Assembly (NCBI GenBank): GCA_015487435.1
Contig: WFPU01000305.1
Span: 1 to 23,279 of the forward strand
From: Sulfurimonas sp.
GTDB taxonomy: Bacteria > Campylobacterota > Campylobacteria > Campylobacterales > Sulfurimonadaceae
Direction: 5' to 3'
DNA length: 23,279 nt
The notes below the pieces were generated by a model that ran no database searches, was not told the DNA's origin, and saw only the letters and a list, made by a program, of their open reading frames with translations. Below are positions 16,053 to 23,279 of this stretch, piece after piece. Within the stretch, counting starts at the first letter, position 1, and every line of letters starts with the position of its first letter. The position numbers and the translations under genes are program-made.

Positions 16053-16771
16053 TAATAGTTGATAAGTAAATTTGCGGTTAATGTATTATCTGCTTTTTCT
16101 TTTCCTGAATTTGGTATATTTGTATAATCAACAATATAACTAACACCTGCGGATAAAAAGTCAGATATTTTTGTAATTAATGCAGATTTTGAATATAGAA
16201 AATAATTTTTTGCATCATTAAAATCACTTCTATAATTTAACTCTTGAGCAAATTTTAAGTTTTCAAATATTTGCTTATCATAATTAAGAGCAACTCTATA
16301 AGAAGTGTAGTCATTTGTTTCTCCAGCTATAGCACCTATATCATTGTTTTTATCTTGTGAGTAAAGTATATTGGCAGCAAGATTTAAGTTTTGAGTATCT
16401 GACTTTAATACAATATATTTTGCTCCAGGACCTGTGTATAGTTGATAAGCATAAGATGAAAAGGAATCATTTTTATAACCAAAAAGGTAATTAAATGCAA
16501 AGTTTTGTGTAAATTTATAATCGTAAGTAAGCTCACCCAACCATTTCTTTTTTGTCTCAACATTATCTTCCGTACCATATTGAGCAGTTATTTTTGCATT
16601 TGCAATGTGTTTTTCCCACTCTTTGTTTATATTAGCGTCTAGATTAAAAGTTTCAGCGTCAGTATTACCTGTATTTTTTATAAAACCCATTTCTGTTTGG
16701 GTTTTTAATCCTAATGGCGCAGCTTGTACCAATGCAGTAAGTACTACTGCGCTTAATATTATTTTTTTCAT
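16052..16771 (-). CDS. DUF481 family outer-membrane beta-barrel protein
   Basis: This 239-residue protein begins with a signal peptide (MKKIILSAVVLTALVQAA). The rest is alternating polar and aromatic strands typical of a small outer-membrane barrel: GFIKNTGNTDAETFNLDANI, WLGELTYDYKFTQNFAFNYLFGYK, AQELNYRSDFND. It ends with LTANLLINY, an aromatic-terminal strand as recognised by the barrel assembly machinery. DUF481 (YdiY-like) proteins have no settled function; some are linked to salt or acid stress. It is a monocistronic gene, convergent with murJ, and both flanks carry inverted copies of the same short repeat, so it looks like an accessory insertion. Confidence 0.82.
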   Translation of the reverse strand: MKKIILSAVVLTALVQAAPLGLKTQTEMGFIKNTGNTDAETFNLDANINKEWEKHIANAKITAQYGTEDNVETKKKWLGELTYDYKFTQNFAFNYLFGYKNDSFSSYAYQLYTGPGAKYIVLKSDTQNLNLAANILYSQDKNNDIGAIAGETNDYTSYRVALNYDKQIFENLKFAQELNYRSDFNDAKNYFLYSKSALITKISDFLSAGVSYIVDYTNIPNSGKEKADNTLTANLLINY

Positions 16772-16831
16772 CTTTTGTTATAGCCTTTTTTTATCAAATA
16801 TAAATTTTATTTTTTATAACTTCATCAATCA

Positions 16832-16894
16832 ATGACGAAACTACCGTCATCCAAAGCTTAATTTAGAATCTAAGAACCAATTGTTCAGAGAGTT
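16832..16894. repeat. Dispersed repeat copy C (27-base unit plus 16-base tail)
   Basis: ATGACG (16832-16837) faces CGTCAT (16845-16850). The latter starts a 27-base unit, 16845-16871, about five mismatches from copy B. After 7 bases comes AATTGTTCAGAGAGTT (16879-16894). Unit, 7-base gap and tail recur with identical spacing at 21155-21204, so this is a composite element. It lies in the 228-base gap between the DUF481 and metallophosphoesterase genes. Confidence 0.7.
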
Positions 16895-16916
16895 CTAAGT
16901 AAGTGGACATAAATAA

Positions 16917-16942
16917 CTTATTGGTTATTTTAGCCAAATAAG
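16917..16942 (-). terminator. Possible terminator hairpin after the metallophosphoesterase gene
   Basis: CTTATTGG (16917-16924) pairs with CCAAATAAG (16934-16942), with one bulged base and a 9-base loop. It lies about 57 bases beyond the stop of the minus-strand phosphoesterase gene. The following sequence is only moderately T-rich (TTATTTATG), so the call is tentative. Confidence 0.35.
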
Positions 16943-16999
16943 ACTAATAAAAGAAAAAAGTTGTGCTTGTTAATATAATAAATTAAGACCTCTGATTAA

Positions 17000-18115
17000 T
17001 TATACTAATTCTATCTCTGTTATCTCTGAACTAGCACCCAATCTCATAGGTGGACCCCAAAAACCTGTCCCTTTATTTATATATATTTGTAAATCTTTGT
17101 TGTGTTGATGAAGCCCATCAACATATGGTTGTTGCAGTTTAACCAAAAACCTAAATGGATAAAGCTGACCACCATGCGTGTGACCACTTAGCATCAAATC
17201 AACACCATGATTAACTTCATCTATATACCTTGGTTGATGCGCTAGTAAAACTGTTGGGGATTCCTTTTTCTTGTTCTCTAAAGCTTTATATATATCTGGT
17301 TCATGAGATTCAACTCTATATCCAAATACATCATATACGCCAGCTAAATTAAAACCTTGACCCTCTTGTCCTATATATACATTTTCATTTTCAAGCACTC
17401 TTATTCCCATTGATTTAACTTTATCTATCACTTTATCTATATCGTGAAAGTATTCATGATTTCCAACTACAAAAAAAGTACCATATTGTGATTTTAATTT
17501 TTCTAACTCTCTTAAAATATGCTCGCCTTTATCAACATTCATATCTATCAAATCGCCAGTAATCACCACTAAATCAGGTTTGAGTGCATTTACTCTTACA
17601 ACAATGTCATGTATAAATTTAGCATCTACTAAACCACCAATATGTATATCACTTAGTTGAACTATTTTATATGATTTTTTTAAATCTTTTATCTTTATAT
17701 TTACTTTTTGAAGTTTAATATGTCTAGCTTCATAAATAGCTCTAGCACTTATCGATGTGGCGATTACTAATGAAGAGATATCCAAAGATTTTTTAAAGAA
17801 CTTACGCCTAGAATCAGAGAGAGGAACTTTTGATAAAAAAACTCTAGAAATATCATAAATTATTGCACTACAAAAAAGTAAAAACAAAATTCCAATTGGC
17901 AAAGAAAATAAAAAATATAACCAATTAGGAAAGTCAATATAGTAACGCCCAACCATATAACCTACGATTCCAAAAAGGTTAACTACTAAAAATATACGAA
18001 AAACAGTTTTAGTTTTTTTATCAACATCTAGCTTATGAATAAAACGCCTAGATATATACATATTTATTAAGATAAAAACACCGCTAAAGGCTAAAAAAAA
18101 TAAGATTGGTTTCAT
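17000..18115 (-). CDS. Membrane-anchored calcineurin-like metallophosphoesterase (YaeI/LpxG-like)
   Basis: In this 371-residue protein the first 95 residues hold three hydrophobic helices (about 3-20, 38-57, 65-88) and a further hydrophobic stretch near 113-123. The C-terminal domain has every metallophosphoesterase motif: SDIHIG (D156, H158), GDLID (187-191), GNHEY (218-222), LAHQP and SGHTHGGQ, enough for a two-metal site. Related YaeI-type proteins are poorly defined; the chlamydial member LpxG hydrolyses UDP-diacylglucosamine in lipid A synthesis. The divergent neighbour is lpxB, which uses the product of that step. A role in lipid A is therefore possible but unproven; a general membrane phosphodiesterase is equally possible. 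Confidence 0.88.
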   Translation of the reverse strand: MKPILFFLAFSGVFILINMYISRRFIHKLDVDKKTKTVFRIFLVVNLFGIVGYMVGRYYIDFPNWLYFLFSLPIGILFLLFCSAIIYDISRVFLSKVPLSDSRRKFFKKSLDISSLVIATSISARAIYEARHIKLQKVNIKIKDLKKSYKIVQLSDIHIGGLVDAKFIHDIVVRVNALKPDLVVITGDLIDMNVDKGEHILRELEKLKSQYGTFFVVGNHEYFHDIDKVIDKVKSMGIRVLENENVYIGQEGQGFNLAGVYDVFGYRVESHEPDIYKALENKKKESPTVLLAHQPRYIDEVNHGVDLMLSGHTHGGQLYPFRFLVKLQQPYVDGLHQHNKDLQIYINKGTGFWGPPMRLGASSEITEIELV

Positions 18116-18176
18116 AGATAAAATTATATCTAAGTCGTGTTATACTTTCATTCATATATTACTAAGAAAGCTGTTC

Positions 18177-19220
18177 ATGAAAATATTAGTAAGTGCTTTA
18201 GAGCACTCAGCAAACATTCATTTAAAATCTTTACAAAAAGAGTTAAGCCAAGATACTGAATTTATTGGTATATTTAATAAAGAGTTAGGCATTCCAATAG
18301 TTGATTTAAGTGCCTTAGCGATTATGGGATTTGTGGATGTGTTTAAAAAACTCCGATTCTTTTTTAAACTAAATACACAAATGGTTGAGTTAGCTAAAGA
18401 TGTTGATAAAGTTTTACTTATTGATTCTTCTGGGTTTAATCTACCACTAGCAAAAAAAATAAAAAAACGCTATCCAGATAAAGAGATAATCTACTACATA
18501 CTTCCTCAAGCATGGGCATGGAAAAAAAAACGTATACCTGTTTTAGCTCGTACTGTAGATAAACTAGCCTCTATCCTCCCTTTTGAAGCTTCTTGCTATC
18601 CAAAAAATGCTCCAATAACTTATGTTGGACACCCTCTACTCGATCAAATAAAAAATTACAAAACACAACTTAATGATGAAGTTAAAAACATAGTATTTAT
18701 GCCTGGATCTCGTAAAGGGGAAATAACAAAACTTATGCCAATTTTTAAAGAGCTAAAAGCTAAATTAAATGTAGATGCTACACTTATTATTCCAACAAAT
18801 TTTTCACAAGATGACATTAAAAACCTATATGGAGATATCTCTGATTTTAATGTCACAAATGACACTTATAACACACTGCTAAAATCAGATTTTGCTTTTA
18901 TATGTAGTGGAACTGCTACGCTTGAAGCTTCGCTTATTGGAATCCCTTTTGTGTTGACATATATCGCTAAAAAACTTGATTATTTTATCGCTAGTAGACT
19001 TGTAAAGCTTAACTATCTTGGTCTTGCAAATATAATGTTTGAGAGACATAAGAACAAAGCAATTCATCCAGAATTAATCCAAGATGATGTTACAGTTGAA
19101 AATCTTTTAAATGCGTATAATAATTATGATAGAAGTACTTTTTTAGATGATTCAAAAGAGTTAAGAAGCTACCTACAAAATGGTAGCTCTAAAAATGTTG
19201 CGAAGTTGATTGAGAGTTAA
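18177..19220 (+). CDS. lpxB: Lipid-A-disaccharide synthase
   Basis: This 347-residue family 19 glycosyltransferase condenses UDP-diacylglucosamine with lipid X to make the lipid A disaccharide, at the inner face of the inner membrane. Family segments are MKILVSALEHSANIHL, the GFVDVFKKL region, YYILPQAWAWKKKR, YVGHPLLD, FMPGSRKGEI and CSGTATLEASLIGIPFVLTY. It is slightly shorter than the E. coli enzyme, as usual in Campylobacterota. Only 61 bases separate it from the divergent phosphoesterase gene. Its stop directly abuts the dsbD stop. Confidence 0.95.
   Translation: MKILVSALEHSANIHLKSLQKELSQDTEFIGIFNKELGIPIVDLSALAIMGFVDVFKKLRFFFKLNTQMVELAKDVDKVLLIDSSGFNLPLAKKIKKRYPDKEIIYYILPQAWAWKKKRIPVLARTVDKLASILPFEASCYPKNAPITYVGHPLLDQIKNYKTQLNDEVKNIVFMPGSRKGEITKLMPIFKELKAKLNVDATLIIPTNFSQDDIKNLYGDISDFNVTNDTYNTLLKSDFAFICSGTATLEASLIGIPFVLTYIAKKLDYFIASRLVKLNYLGLANIMFERHKNKAIHPELIQDDVTVENLLNAYNNYDRSTFLDDSKELRSYLQNGSSKNVAKLIES
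19167..19188 (-). terminator. Possible dsbD terminator inside the 3' end of lpxB
   Basis: AGCTACC (19167-19173) and GGTAGCT (19182-19188) form a perfect 7-base stem with an 8-base loop. It starts 33 bases past the dsbD stop and lies within lpxB coding sequence. On the dsbD strand it is followed by TCTTAACTCTTTT, a partial U tract; on the lpxB strand it is followed by A residues. Since the two genes leave no gap, a terminator inside the opposite gene is required. Confidence 0.4.
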
Positions 19221-20960
19221 TTAGATTTTATTTAGATGCTCTAAAAATGGTTTTGGTGCTATAAAACCAACAACAGTTTTAGATTTTATAACTTTAGAAT
19301 TTTCATCAATAAACAAAAGTACCGGTGGTCCAAACACTCCATATTTTTTACTTAAATCTTTTTGTGCTTGATTATTTGCTGTAATATCTGCTTTAATTAA
19401 AACAAACTCACCCATTTTAGCCTTAACCTCTTCATCTACAAAGGTAACCTCTTCTAACTCTTTACATACAGCACACCAATCAGCATAAAAATCAACCATA
19501 ATTTTTTTACCCTTATTTTCTTGCAATACAACATCAAGTTCTGAGATAGAGGTAACTTTTATAAATGAAACTTTTTTGTTATCTTGTAAAACTGAAGTAT
19601 TACCCCCTGTTGAGACAAAAACTTTAAGTGGTGCAGTCATGCTTTTTGATCCAGCCAATACTCCAATAATTAACATCAATGAATATATAAACATAAGCAT
19701 AGCTATACTTTTTTTAACATGATGATGTTTCTTTTCATGATCAAACAATCCAAGATAAAAAGCAAAACTTATACCTGTAATAGCGTAAAGAAGTATAGTT
19801 ACTTGAGTGTCAATAATACGACTAAGCATCCAAATTGCCACTAATATCATTGAAACACCAAAAAAAGAATTTACAAGTGTCATCCATTCACCAGGCTTTG
19901 GCATAAATTTACCAGCGCTCACGCCAACAAGAATTAGAGGAAGACCCATACCAATACTCATAGCAAAAAGAGCCATTCCTCCAAGAACTGCATCACCGGT
20001 TTGACCAATATACACAAGAGCACCAGCAAGTGGAGCAGCTACACATGGACCAACTATTAAAGCTGATAAAAATCCCATAATTGCTACACCTACAAACCCA
20101 TTTTGTTTCCCTGTCGAACTAACTTTTGCGACAATTGAATCTGGGATTTTCAGCTCATAAAAACCAAACATACTCATAGCAAGAATTACAAATACGCCAG
20201 CAAAAGAGTAGATAACATAAGAGTTTTGAAGTGCTGCTTGAAGATTAGCTCCAAAAAGACCAGCAAATACACCAGCAATTGTGTATGCTACAGCCATAGC
20301 TAAGACATATACTACAGATAAAGCAAATGCTTTTTTGGTGGTAAGCCCTTTACCTTGTGAGACTATAACACCTGATATGATTGGTATCATAGGAAATACA
20401 CATGGAGTAAGTGCAAGTAGTAAACCAAAACCTAAAAATGTTAAAAGAACTAACCACATACTACTATTTTTAATTGTATCTGCGATTAAATCAGTTTCTG
20501 ATAATTCTGTATCTTGAACTATCTCTTTTTTTGCTCCACCTATCTTATCAGTATCAATTTTTAATTTAAAACTATCAACAGATGGCTCATAGCATAAGCC
20601 TTGCTTTGAACATCCTTGATAAAATATTTTAAACTCTACCTCTTTAACACCACTTACTCTACCTTCTATTTCCAAGTCTATTACAAAGGTAGGTGTAGAT
20701 GTATAAGCTTTATCTCCATCATATTCAACATCATCTGGTTTTTGCACATTTTTTATACTTATACCTTGAGCATTAGCTATCTCAAATTTCATTTTCTCTG
20801 AGTAAAGATAGATATTGTCTGCTATCCATACCTCTGCGATAATTTGAGATTTATCATTTACTTTAGCCTGTGGCTTAAAAGCTTCATCTGGCATTAAAAA
20901 TTTTGGAGGGGCTGCAAATAGTGTAGTTATAAATAAAAATAGTAAAATTATTTTCTTCAT
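19221..20960 (-). CDS. dsbD: Protein-disulfide reductase DsbD
   Basis: DsbD carries electrons from cytoplasmic thioredoxin to periplasmic proteins, including cytochrome c maturation. All three modules and their cysteine pairs are present: a signal peptide (MKKIILLFLFITTLFAA), a periplasmic N-terminal domain with C117 and C123 (GCSKQGLCY), an eight-helix membrane domain with C187 (TPCVFPMIP) and C306 (GPCVAAP), and a C-terminal thioredoxin domain with W495-C496-A-V-C499. Start choice: an upstream in-frame TTG (20966) is possible, but the ATG at 20960 gives a regular signal peptide and lies 10 bases after AAGG, so I prefer it (579 residues). It suits an organism rich in c-type cytochromes; the adjacent chemoreceptor also carries a CxxCH motif. 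Confidence 0.95.
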   Translation of the reverse strand: MKKIILLFLFITTLFAAPPKFLMPDEAFKPQAKVNDKSQIIAEVWIADNIYLYSEKMKFEIANAQGISIKNVQKPDDVEYDGDKAYTSTPTFVIDLEIEGRVSGVKEVEFKIFYQGCSKQGLCYEPSVDSFKLKIDTDKIGGAKKEIVQDTELSETDLIADTIKNSSMWLVLLTFLGFGLLLALTPCVFPMIPIISGVIVSQGKGLTTKKAFALSVVYVLAMAVAYTIAGVFAGLFGANLQAALQNSYVIYSFAGVFVILAMSMFGFYELKIPDSIVAKVSSTGKQNGFVGVAIMGFLSALIVGPCVAAPLAGALVYIGQTGDAVLGGMALFAMSIGMGLPLILVGVSAGKFMPKPGEWMTLVNSFFGVSMILVAIWMLSRIIDTQVTILLYAITGISFAFYLGLFDHEKKHHHVKKSIAMLMFIYSLMLIIGVLAGSKSMTAPLKVFVSTGGNTSVLQDNKKVSFIKVTSISELDVVLQENKGKKIMVDFYADWCAVCKELEEVTFVDEEVKAKMGEFVLIKADITANNQAQKDLSKKYGVFGPPVLLFIDENSKVIKSKTVVGFIAPKPFLEHLNKI

Positions 20961-20989
20961 TTTCAAATATCCTTAATTAATTTTATTGG

Positions 20990-21037
20990 ATTATACACTA
21001 AATAGATGTAATTTTATTTACTAAAATATAAAATTAC
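20990..21037 (-). promoter_or_regulatory. dsbD promoter with an overlapping palindrome
   Basis: On the minus strand TATAAT occupies 20995-20990, and transcription would start near 20983, about 10 bases before the AAGG ribosome site. The -35 zone is covered by an 11-base perfect inverted repeat, TGTAATTTTAT (21007-21017) and ATAAAATTACA (21028-21038), with a 10-base spacer. It may be an operator or simply an A/T-rich hairpin. Confidence 0.45.
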
Positions 21038-21125
21038 AATTATTTATCCTTATAATAATGAAATATTGGAATAAATATTTATTTTTAACTAATTGAACCC
21101 TCTTATTAGTTTTATAAACTAGACC

Positions 21126-21204
21126 CTAAATCAAGTTTAGTGTGACACTAATTCCGTCATTTTGGACTTGTTCTAGAATCTAATAGCTAATTATTCAGAG
21201 AGTT
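21126..21204. repeat. Dispersed repeat copy D (paired units plus 16-base tail)
   Basis: An inverted left arm (21126-21146, CTAAATCAAG...GTGAC) faces a 27-base unit at 21155-21181 (CGTCATTTTGG...AGAATCT). Seven bases later comes AATTATTCAGAGAGTT (21189-21204), one mismatch from the tail in copy C. It combines the paired layout of copy A with the tail of copy C, showing that both belong to one family. Confidence 0.7.
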
Positions 21205-21293
21205 TAATTAAATATAGGCTATTGTCAATTTTTTTGATAAAATAAATAATTAATTAATTAAGGTTTATTTCGTTATTATTCAAATAATTAAAA

Positions 21294-21299
21294 TATAAT
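21294..21299 (+). promoter_or_regulatory. -10 box of the chemoreceptor gene
   Basis: TATAAT at 21294-21299 would start transcription near 21306, just ahead of the TAAGG ribosome site at 21315-21319. A second TATAAT at 21305-21310 is too close to that site to serve well. No clear -35 box and no flagellar sigma-28 or sigma-54 pattern is visible. Confidence 0.45.
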
Positions 21300-21327
21300 A
21301 TTAGTATAATATTCTAAGGTTAAATTA

Positions 21328-23088
21328 ATGTACAAAAATCTATCTATAAAAATGAAAATTTTTATCCCAGTTATTGTTGGTTCAGTTATTAGTATTATTT
21401 TTATTGCTTACACAGTAAAAAGTATAAATGAAGAGAACATGCTTAAAGACAGTGTTTCTTCAGCGGTAAATATAGTTCATCAATATAAAGATATTAGGGC
21501 TTACTATACAAAAAATGTAGTAGTCCCTGTAAAAAAGAATAAAGCTATGAAAATTGACTTTGATCATGCAACCAATGGAGATACTATTCCACTTCCTGCA
21601 ACTATGATTCATGATTTAAGTAAAATAATTTCATCTGGTACATCGGGTATGAAACTTAAGTTATATAGTGATTATCCATTTCCTAATCGTGCTTCAAGAA
21701 CTCTTGATGAGTTTGGTAAAGAAGCATTAGCACATTTTAATATTGCTAAAGAAGATAAACCATTTTATAAAAATGAAGAGATTAATGGACAGCATGTTGT
21801 TCGTGTAGCTGTTGCAGACTATATGGTAGCAGACGCTTGTGTTAAGTGTCATAATACTCGCTGGGATACTCCAAAAAATGATTGGAAGCTTGGCGATGTT
21901 CGTGGTGTACTAGAAGTTATTGTCCCTATTGAAGATAAAATTGTGGCCTCTAATAATGTTATAAAATTAACAGTTGGATGGATATTGGCTTTTGAGATTA
22001 TTACATTTGTAATGCTTTTATTTGTGATTAATAAGTTCTTGATTAAAAACTTAGATGTGTTTTCAAAGGGTCTATTTAATTTTTTTAGCTTCCTAAATAG
22101 GAAAAAAAATGATATTGAACCTTTAGTAAAAGATGGTGATGATGAGATTGGTAAAATGGTTGATTCAATTAATAAAGAGATAAATACTATTAAAAAGAGT
22201 TACGCTGAAGATGCGGAACTTGTTTCAAATGCTACTGATATTACTAAATCAATTGCAGAAGGTGATATATCAAAAAGGATTACAATTTCAACGACTAATC
22301 CAAGATTAAAAGAGCTAAAAGAGGTATTTAACTCTATGCTTGATTCTCTTGAAAAAGAGGTTGGTTCAGATATGAATAGTATTTCACACAGTTTACAAGC
22401 TTATATAAACATGGACTTTACGCAAGCTAATGTAGATAGTACTTCAACATTAGATACAATGATCGCTCAATTAGGTCAAGATATATCTTTAATGTTAGTT
22501 AAAAATTCAAATGATGCACATAAACTTCAAGATAAATCAAACTCTTTAAATGAATTTGTTGGAAAGTTAATAAATGCAGCAAACGAACAATCAGAGAGTA
22601 CAGGTAAAACATCAAAAGCAACACAAGAGATAACCTTGAGTCTTAATGAAATGGTAGAACAAGCTGGCGCAGTTGGTTCTCAATCTCAAGAGATTAAAAA
22701 TGTAATTACAGTTATTAGTGATATTGCAGACCAAACAAATCTACTTGCATTAAATGCAGCTATCGAAGCTGCTCGTGCAGGTGAGCATGGGCGTGGTTTT
22801 GCAGTTGTTGCTGATGAAGTTAGAAAATTAGCAGAGCGCACTCAAAAATCATTAGCAGAGATAAATATCAGCGTAAGTACCCTTGTTCAATCAATCTCAG
22901 GGATAGTTGATGGACTAGAACAACAATCATCTAAGCTAGAAAACTTTAACGAGTTTATTGAGCAAATGAATCTAAATACTGAAAATTCTTTAGAAATAGC
23001 AAAGCAAACAGGAGAGTTAGCAAAAGATTTAGATATTAGTGCTATAGCTATACTAGAAGATGTTAATTCTAAGAAGTTTCAAAAATAA
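21328..23088 (+). CDS. Methyl-accepting chemotaxis protein with periplasmic c-type haem sensor domain
   Basis: This 586-residue transmembrane receptor has two membrane helices (about 12-30 and 214-236). Between them is a periplasmic domain of the Tll0287/DUF3365 type, with Y-x-KNVV near 60-65, DYPFPNRA and ACVKCH: C171 and C174 with H175 form a CxxCH covalent haem site. A HAMP-like linker follows, then a long helical signalling domain whose tip, DIADQTNLLALNAAIEAARAGE (about 465-486), contacts CheA and CheW. No C-terminal NWETF-type pentapeptide for CheR binding is present. It would steer motility by redox state, oxygen or a haem ligand. A good ribosome site, TAAGG, lies 8 bases upstream. Haem attachment fits the dsbD gene next door. 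Confidence 0.92.
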   Translation: MYKNLSIKMKIFIPVIVGSVISIIFIAYTVKSINEENMLKDSVSSAVNIVHQYKDIRAYYTKNVVVPVKKNKAMKIDFDHATNGDTIPLPATMIHDLSKIISSGTSGMKLKLYSDYPFPNRASRTLDEFGKEALAHFNIAKEDKPFYKNEEINGQHVVRVAVADYMVADACVKCHNTRWDTPKNDWKLGDVRGVLEVIVPIEDKIVASNNVIKLTVGWILAFEIITFVMLLFVINKFLIKNLDVFSKGLFNFFSFLNRKKNDIEPLVKDGDDEIGKMVDSINKEINTIKKSYAEDAELVSNATDITKSIAEGDISKRITISTTNPRLKELKEVFNSMLDSLEKEVGSDMNSISHSLQAYINMDFTQANVDSTSTLDTMIAQLGQDISLMLVKNSNDAHKLQDKSNSLNEFVGKLINAANEQSESTGKTSKATQEITLSLNEMVEQAGAVGSQSQEIKNVITVISDIADQTNLLALNAAIEAARAGEHGRGFAVVADEVRKLAERTQKSLAEINISVSTLVQSISGIVDGLEQQSSKLENFNEFIEQMNLNTENSLEIAKQTGELAKDLDISAIAILEDVNSKKFQK

Positions 23089-23164
23089 TATTTAGCTAGT
23101 TTAATTGTAATACCAATACCCATTAAAATATAAAAGTAAGAACAGAATTTGCTAGTAGTGTATT

Positions 23165-23279
23165 ATGAAAGCAATCCAACTAAAGAATCATGACACAGAA
23201 GATGAACTTCTTCAAGAGATTAGAAGCACGAAGAATGGTAGATATCAACATAGATTACGAACAATACTCTTAGCCAAAA
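23165..23279 (+). CDS. Partial transposase N terminus, probably IS630-like
   Basis: The last 115 bases open a frame, MKAIQLKNHD..., that is cut by the window edge after 38 codons. The segment GRYQHRLRTILLAK resembles the start of the helix-turn-helix domain in IS630-family transposases, where a conserved R...R...ILL.A helix leads into the first DNA-binding turn. Only this part is visible, so a different helix-turn-helix protein is possible. There is no good ribosome site. I cannot identify the left terminal inverted repeat in 23089-23164 without seeing the right end. Confidence 0.5.
   Translation, partial: MKAIQLKNHDTEDELLQEIRSTKNGRYQHRLRTILLAK

Larger units (their letters stand above)
20961..21327. 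other. 367-base intergenic region between dsbD and the chemoreceptor gene
   Basis: This gap holds the dsbD promoter and palindrome (to 21038), repeat copy D (21126-21204) and the chemoreceptor promoter (near 21294). Between these the sequence is A/T-rich with no reading frame I can support and no RNA gene I recognise. The TAAT repeats around 21244-21260 (TAATTAATTAATTA) are low-complexity. Confidence 0.6.

Noticed and set aside
19186..19249. 12-base direct repeat GCTCTAAAAATG at 19186-19197 and 19238-19249
   Set aside because: One copy lies in lpxB and the other in dsbD; no third copy was seen and there is no element structure, so chance in A/T-rich coding sequence is likely.
21305..21310. 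Second TATAAT upstream of the chemoreceptor as its main promoter
   Set aside because: The transcript would start within the ribosome binding site at 21315-21319, leaving too short a leader; the TATAAT at 21294 is better placed.

Overview
The window is low-GC bacterial chromosome. Gene content and order point to Campylobacterota, probably a Sulfurimonas-like sulfur or hydrogen oxidiser. This rests on a RibB fused to a degenerate RibA, a MurF with a membrane-embedded N-terminal extension, and the murJ / FapA-like (DUF342) / ruvA / ddl / hydrolase / murF block, which as I recall is also found in Campylobacter. The genus is inference; the phylum is fairly secure.

Layout. 1-1729: ribBA and a uracil-DNA glycosylase family gene, both on the minus strand. 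1816-2187: a strong sigma-70 promoter, initiator tRNA-fMet, tRNA-Gln(UUG) and a 34-residue membrane microprotein. 2184-4532: a HIT-family hydrolase, then a TRAP transporter dctQ-dctM pair with no dctP in view. 4651-8736: an accessory module with a small plus-strand Fic antitoxin candidate that overlaps, tail to tail, a Fic gene; fic sits 2 bases after a single-chain nuclease-methyltransferase restriction enzyme gene. 8746-14488: a minus-strand envelope and recombination operon (FapA-like, ruvA, ddl, alpha/beta hydrolase, murF), with the restriction-fic genes as its last members. 14600-16006: murJ, divergent from that operon. 16052-18115: a DUF481 outer-membrane protein bracketed by inverted repeat copies, then a membrane-anchored metallophosphoesterase. 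18177-20960: lpxB and dsbD with abutting stop codons. 21328-23088: a chemoreceptor with a periplasmic CxxCH haem-type sensor domain. 23165-end: the start of a probable IS630-like transposase.

How the genes fit together. Most of the window is core envelope biology: peptidoglycan precursors (ddl, murF, murJ), lipid A (lpxB, possibly the metallophosphoesterase) and periplasmic redox (dsbD). The unusual part is the restriction-Fic module appended to the murF operon. Restriction and Fic translation look coupled, and the candidate inhibitor has its own promoter on the opposite strand. A family of short palindromic repeats (CGTCATTCC...GGAATCT, sometimes followed by AATTGTTCAGAGAGTT) is scattered through the gaps, and one nearly identical copy lies in frame inside the restriction gene.
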